Shown here piece by piece: positions 60,243-64,000 of a stretch of DNA of 64,000 bases. The stretch lies in contig PRDH01000035.1 in NCBI GenBank assembly GCA_003345545.1, forward strand, positions 28,171 to 92,170, in the 5' to 3' direction. The notes below the pieces were generated by a model. That model saw only the letters and a program-made list of their open reading frames with translations, did not search any database and was not told where the DNA came from. The first letter of the stretch is position 1; each line of letters opens with the position of its first letter. The DNA comes from Candidatus Thorarchaeota archaeon (GTDB lineage: Archaea; Asgardarchaeota; Thorarchaeia; Thorarchaeales; Thorarchaeaceae). Position numbers and translations under genes: made by a program.

Positions 60243-61820
60243 TCATAGCAGTCCTGCTTTCTGTGCGAATTTGCGGTACCCTTTCATGAGCAGCTTCACA
60301 ATGTTGAGTCTCAGCACGAATTTTATCCACTTCTCATCGGTTGGCTCCTTGAACAAGAAACCAAACCTTGCTGCATATTCGCCCTCACTGTTGTACGTAA
60401 TCAACTCCTCCACAGCTTTGGGAGCAAAAAGCAGCTCAACGTCGGGATTCTCTGCGCGTACAGGATTCACCTGAATCTCGTTCCTTCCGGTCACGAGCAC
60501 ATGGAATCTGTCCCCCTCAAGGTCATAGTCAATCACTGCTCCCTTCTTCAAGCCATCGAAGATGAGCGGGTGGTTTCCTAGATACTCCATGAACTTCTTC
60601 TTTAGGGGACTTTCTGTGACTGCCTTCTTCTTCTTGACTTGCTTAACGAATGGCAGGATAAACTCTGTGAGATCAACGACTGGAAGGTCACTCTCAATGG
60701 ACCTACCTCCGTCCTCAAGTCCTCTATGACAGAACGGACAGGCTGTGACCAACAATGATGCTCCCGTTTCTTGTGCTTCCTTCATTCGATTACCTGCGAC
60801 TTCGTCAGCCAGCTCTCCGTAGCTTCCCTTCACACCCCCGCCACTTCCACAGCAATGAGCATATCTCTTGTTCGTTTCCATTTCGATGAGAGTCACATTT
60901 TCAACAGCCTCAATGACTCTACGTGGCGCCTCATAGACCTCCGCATGTCTGCCAAGATGGCATGGGTCATGATATGTGACGGTTATTGACTTGGGTGATT
61001 CAAACGCTGCCTTGCCCTCCTGAATGAGGCGGTCAAGATACTCTGCGATGTGCAAGATGTCAAAGTCATACTCGAATCCCTCTTTAGGAACATCTACCTT
61101 CCAGGTTCTGAAGCAACCTGCACATGCGGTGACTATTGTTTCTGCCCCCGCCGCTTTCATCTGCTCAAGATTCGACTTGGTTAATCTTGCAAAGGATTTT
61201 GTTCTCCCCAGTCTAAGTAAGACTGAGCCGCAACACTGCTCGTTGGGAAGCACTGTATAGTCTACTCCGAGCTTGTCAAACAGCTCAATCGTCGTCTTGG
61301 CAATCCCCTTCTCTCGATACGAGCTTGTACAACCAACGTAGTAGATCACAGGTGCAGTTTCAGGCCACTCGCGTTTACCAAACAAGGCGAGTCTCTTATC
61401 GGCGGGCTCTTTGTATGGGTTACCGAACTCATTGATTGAGGCTTCAATCTCTCGATGCTTGGGCATGTCGAAGTTGTTGGCCACAAGATCCTTACGGAGT
61501 GCTTCCATCATATCTGGAAGATTGATACCATCTGCTGTGGCTGTGCAAGTCTCCATGCAATTCTTACAGGTTGTACATGTGTAAGCCCAGTCCCTGATAT
61601 CGTTATCAAGAGGTAGCCTTTCGGTAAGGAGGTCATTCATGATCATTATGCGGCCTCTTGATGCATACGCTTCGAATCCAAGAACGTTCTTGATTGCGCA
61701 AGGAAGATAGACATCTCGATTAGAAGCTACAGTCTTGTCTGCAAGCGAGCAGTCGCCACAACGCGCACAGAGCCAAAGCTCGTCTTCATACTTGGACAAG
61801 TTCTCTAACTTGATGGTCAC
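60243..61820 (-). CDS. Two-CCG-domain Fe-S protein with SCP2-like C-terminus
   Basis: A 525-residue iron-sulfur protein of the HdrD/GlcF/LldE type. The N-terminal ferredoxin module has CARCGDC and CTTCKNCMETC. Two CCG (HdrB-like) domains follow: CTSSYREKG...CCGS...CAGC and YHDPCHLG...HCCGSGGG...CPFC. The last ~125 residues (EYLGNHPLIFDGLKKGAVID onward) resemble an SCP2/sterol-carrier fold. It would take electrons from the adjacent FAD oxidase, as in 2-hydroxyacid dehydrogenase complexes. GTG 61820, with GGAGGT nine bases upstream and one base after the FAD gene stop, is the better start than an upstream in-frame codon. Confidence 0.85.
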   Translation of the reverse strand: MTIKLENLSKYEDELWLCARCGDCSLADKTVASNRDVYLPCAIKNVLGFEAYASRGRIMIMNDLLTERLPLDNDIRDWAYTCTTCKNCMETCTATADGINLPDMMEALRKDLVANNFDMPKHREIEASINEFGNPYKEPADKRLALFGKREWPETAPVIYYVGCTSSYREKGIAKTTIELFDKLGVDYTVLPNEQCCGSVLLRLGRTKSFARLTKSNLEQMKAAGAETIVTACAGCFRTWKVDVPKEGFEYDFDILHIAEYLDRLIQEGKAAFESPKSITVTYHDPCHLGRHAEVYEAPRRVIEAVENVTLIEMETNKRYAHCCGSGGGVKGSYGELADEVAGNRMKEAQETGASLLVTACPFCHRGLEDGGRSIESDLPVVDLTEFILPFVKQVKKKKAVTESPLKKKFMEYLGNHPLIFDGLKKGAVIDYDLEGDRFHVLVTGRNEIQVNPVRAENPDVELLFAPKAVEELITYNSEGEYAARFGFLFKEPTDEKWIKFVLRLNIVKLLMKGYRKFAQKAGLL

Positions 61821-61821
61821 C

Positions 61822-63246
61822 CTACGGACCTCCTCTAAACACCTCTGGCGCAAAGATATTGTCCGGATCGAGTGCTTGCTTTATCTTCCAGTATGTATCG
61901 ATAAAGGGCTTCCGAACCTTCTTGAGAACACGGTCCTCCCAAAGAAGCCCCATCCAATACGGACAGGCACCAGTGTCCATAATTGCGTCAAGCATCTCAT
62001 TCCAGACCTTCAGTCCGTACTCCATTTTCTCCTTCGTCGGAATGAAGATTGTAATCCATCCAGTCGCATACGCTCTCTCAGACCCCAGACAACTCGCTAT
62101 ATACTTGATGTCATTCTCCAGCAGCTTGTGCTTCTTGAATATCGCCCAGATTCGTTTCATTACTATCGGAATTGTGGGAATTGGCCGTAGGTGACACGTA
62201 TTCAACCAGAAACCATTATTGTAGAGCGGCTGAACCAAGTTGAACATCTCGGACCAGTGCATTTGGGACGCGAAGTTGCCCAGATCCTTTCCGGCATGTT
62301 TGAGAGCAATCTCTCTGATGAGCTCCATCTTTCTGTTTGCAAGTTGCTGATCCGTTTCCTGCACAATAGATGCGAACATGGCATTGATCTCTGGATGTTT
62401 TCCTAAGAACCCCGGGAAGAAGGTTTCAGTGGACTGACGATCAACGAGTAGGTTCAACTCCTCCGTGAAACCTCGCTTCTGAACCTCAAGAAATGCTTCT
62501 GTGGCATCTTCTAGTGTCTTGAATCCGAAGTCGCCATAGGTGTAATAGTCCGCCTTTGGATATATTTTCAGAGTGACCTTCGTCTTCACTCCGAGAGTCC
62601 CGTGGTCTCCACTGAAGATGCCAGTCATGTCAAAGAAGGTGGAATATCTACCAAATAGCTGGGCATCGGGATTCCATCCTGTGCCTGTCTGGACTACGTT
62701 TCCACTGGCTAGAACCACCTCAAACGACACAACTCCCTCGGTCGAAGGCCCATACTTCGAGGCTGCGTATCCAATACTATTGATGCTCGTCGATCCACCA
62801 ACAGTGCCGACATTCCCTCCATAGGGCCCTCGGAAACCCAGCTTGTACCCCTTCTCATTAAGACGGTGAATCAGCTCGGCCCATCTGAGACCTGCCTCGA
62901 CAGTGACAGTCATTACATCCTCATCGATCTTGATGATTCGGTCCATCTTGACCATGTCGAGCATGACGGCGTTGGGGACCCTGGGCAGACAGGCCCCACA
63001 GATACCATTTCTCCCCCCAGCTGGAACAATAGGTGTCTTGCTTCGAGCACAGAGCCTGACAATATCTTGGACTTCTTCTACACTCTTTGGCATGACGACG
63101 ATTCCAGGTCTCTCCGCTTCGAGGTGACATGCATCTTTAGAATAAGCTGAGATGATGACCTGATTATCGTTCACTCGTTCTTGTCCGACAATCGCCTTCA
63201 GTTCGCCATAGAGTTGGTGAGTTGCGGCAGCTTTGACAATAGCCAT
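61822..63246 (-). CDS. FAD-linked oxidase, GlcD/lactate-dehydrogenase-like
   Basis: A 474-residue flavoprotein of the VAO/FAD_binding_4 family. The FAD-binding domain is clear: PGIVVMPKSVEEVQDIVRLC, then IVPAGGRNGICGACLP (the PP-loop), VTVEAGLRWAELIHRL and GGNVGTVGGSTSINSIGY. The C-terminal lobe ends KIKQALDPDNIFAPEVF, the family's usual final motif. Such enzymes oxidise D-lactate, glycolate or other 2-hydroxyacids; the donor is not readable. The Fe-S gene follows immediately, so both are likely one complex. A TTATA box and GAGGT precede ATG 63246. Confidence 0.88.
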   Translation of the reverse strand: MAIVKAAATHQLYGELKAIVGQERVNDNQVIISAYSKDACHLEAERPGIVVMPKSVEEVQDIVRLCARSKTPIVPAGGRNGICGACLPRVPNAVMLDMVKMDRIIKIDEDVMTVTVEAGLRWAELIHRLNEKGYKLGFRGPYGGNVGTVGGSTSINSIGYAASKYGPSTEGVVSFEVVLASGNVVQTGTGWNPDAQLFGRYSTFFDMTGIFSGDHGTLGVKTKVTLKIYPKADYYTYGDFGFKTLEDATEAFLEVQKRGFTEELNLLVDRQSTETFFPGFLGKHPEINAMFASIVQETDQQLANRKMELIREIALKHAGKDLGNFASQMHWSEMFNLVQPLYNNGFWLNTCHLRPIPTIPIVMKRIWAIFKKHKLLENDIKYIASCLGSERAYATGWITIFIPTKEKMEYGLKVWNEMLDAIMDTGACPYWMGLLWEDRVLKKVRKPFIDTYWKIKQALDPDNIFAPEVFRGGP

Positions 63247-63299
63247 GACTGAACCTCACTTCAGGTTGAGACTCTCCTGTATAAGTAATCAGCGGAAGT

Positions 63300-63474
63300 A
63301 GCGCAAACATTCGTATTACATTGCTACGAATGCAGAATCTTATGATTCTAGAAGAAAGCCCTGGGATTGGGGCAAAGCGTCGGGATGACATCAGCTCGTG
63401 GTCTCTCTTTTGCAGCCTGCTTTCATCGCTTTGCAAGAATGTCATCTTCAACTTCACTCATTGTCGCATCTTGA
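63300..63474 (+). pseudogene. Decayed copy of a uvrC 3' end
   Basis: One frame contains ILEESPGIGAKRR (63345-63383), matching the UvrC sequence ILEEAPGIGPKRR at the start of the window in 11 of 13 residues; most of the codon differences between the two copies are synonymous. After a one-base break the text continues RGLSFAACFHRFARMSSSTS to a TGA near 63474, like the second hairpin of UvrC. There is no start codon or preserved N-terminal part. It lies upstream of the FAD-oxidase gene on the opposite strand. Confidence 0.6.
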
Positions 63475-63592
63475 CTCACAAAATGATTAGCCATTAATCC
63501 ATCAGTTTTCAGTCAATGAACACATCTATCTAAATTCACTAGAATCTGTAGTAGTGTATTTGATCGAAATTCCGAAAGAAAGTCAATGCAAT
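63475..63592. other. Short A/T-rich stretch without a gene
   Basis: The bases between the uvrC remnant and the edge gene show no coding frame, hairpin or RNA gene that I can identify. Confidence 0.35.
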
Positions 63593-64000
63593 TCAATTTT
63601 CCTCCAAATGCGCTACTTTCCGGTTTTGTGATTGATGACTATTTGTTTGATTCTCCCCTTTTTCTATTGGATTGCCTGTTTCTTTGTATCTGCTTACACC
63701 GAGCTGAATGAGCACAAGTGGAAACCATAACTGGGGTTCCCAGAATAGCGCAAACATGAAGAAGGGAATTGCAGAAAATAACCACATCCACTTGTATTGA
63801 GTATTGATTGTGAAGAATATTAGAGCTACAATCAGTAGAATGTATGTGAACACATAAGCTGGATTCATTAGAAAATCTAGTAGAAACGGCATCGTGAAGA
63901 AGTCAAAGGCTGCATAAGGTTTGTTGCCAATCACAATGAATCTTACTACACCATATAGAGCACCACCAGCGATGAATGACAGAAATCCCTCTATTTTCTT
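63593..64000 (-). CDS. Membrane protein, partial at window edge
   Basis: A gene entering from the right edge. Its frame is open from base 64000 through GTG 63934 to the stop at 63593, and the upstream codons read KKIEGFLSFIAGGALYGVVR, so the true start may lie just outside or at the GTG. Three or four membrane helices (YVFTYILLIVALIFFTI, MWLFSAIPFFMFALFW) are followed by a polar, Asn/Gln/Glu-rich tail. No family is recognised. Confidence 0.6.
   Translation of the reverse strand, partial: KKIEGFLSFIAGGALYGVVRFIVIGNKPYAAFDFFTMPFLLDFLMNPAYVFTYILLIVALIFFTINTQYKWMWLFSAIPFFMFALFWEPQLWFPLVLIQLGVSRYKETGNPIEKGENQTNSHQSQNRKVAHLEEN

Noticed and set aside
63164..63457. Minus-strand open frame upstream of the FAD-oxidase gene
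   Set aside because: It runs into the oxidase gene in another frame and opposes the uvrC remnant; no motif or ribosome-binding site supports it.
1..64000. CRISPR array, insertion sequence or prophage
   Set aside because: No regularly spaced repeats, transposase, integrase or phage structural gene was seen on either strand.

Overview
The window reads as archaeal chromosome. Genes carry TATA-like boxes and Shine-Dalgarno motifs (GGAGG, GGTGA), start codons are mixed ATG/GTG/TTG, and the gene set is archaeal: EndoQ, NreA with a PIP-box-like tail, a RecJ-like DHH nuclease, a HerA-like ATPase, a Ski2-like helicase, Rpo5, a DUF131 protein and an HTH/zinc-ribbon regulator. UvrC, an Rpb5-type Rpo5 with an N-terminal extension like that of eukaryotes, a PRMT-like methyltransferase and HTH proteins with membrane anchors suggest an Asgard archaeon, perhaps a Thorarchaeota-like one. 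That placement is inference; no rRNA is present to test it. I see no tRNA, CRISPR array, insertion sequence or origin.

0-15 kb is housekeeping: the end of uvrC, a ferredoxin, a secreted phospholipase D-like protein, TPR proteins, a MazG-like pyrophosphohydrolase, a salvage cluster (phosphoribosyltransferase, methylthioadenosine/purine nucleoside phosphorylase, nitrilase), a PRMT-like methyltransferase, a Nudix hydrolase, a RecJ-like nuclease, a cupin and a HAD/B3-B4 pair. 15-30 kb holds the HerA-like ATPase, a tandem duplication of zinc-ribbon membrane proteins, an MFS transporter, a three-gene operon ending in a Ski2-like helicase, small zinc-ribbon genes and a metallo-beta-lactamase nuclease.

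30-47 kb contains a medium-chain dehydrogenase, EndoQ with a translationally coupled partner, an HTH/zinc-ribbon regulator with four TGTACA boxes, NreA, surface and secretion-type membrane proteins, a ribbon-helix-helix regulator with repeated upstream boxes, a 40-residue desulforedoxin, the extended Rpo5, a dolichol/phytol-kinase-like protein and a CinA/HD pair.

47-60 kb is a surface-glycan region: deacetylase-like protein, GT-C-like protein, flippase, glycosyltransferases of families 2 and 4, and UDP-GlcNAc 2-epimerase. It is littered with broken genes: a GT4 with several lesions, a methyltransferase and a nucleotide-kinase-like scrap. 60-64 kb has an FAD oxidase/Fe-S protein pair, the latter fused to an SCP2-like domain, then a remnant of a uvrC 3' end and a membrane-protein gene running off the edge. 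The strongest candidates for new biology are the Rpb5-like Rpo5, the helicase operon, the EndoQ partner and the PRMT-like protein.
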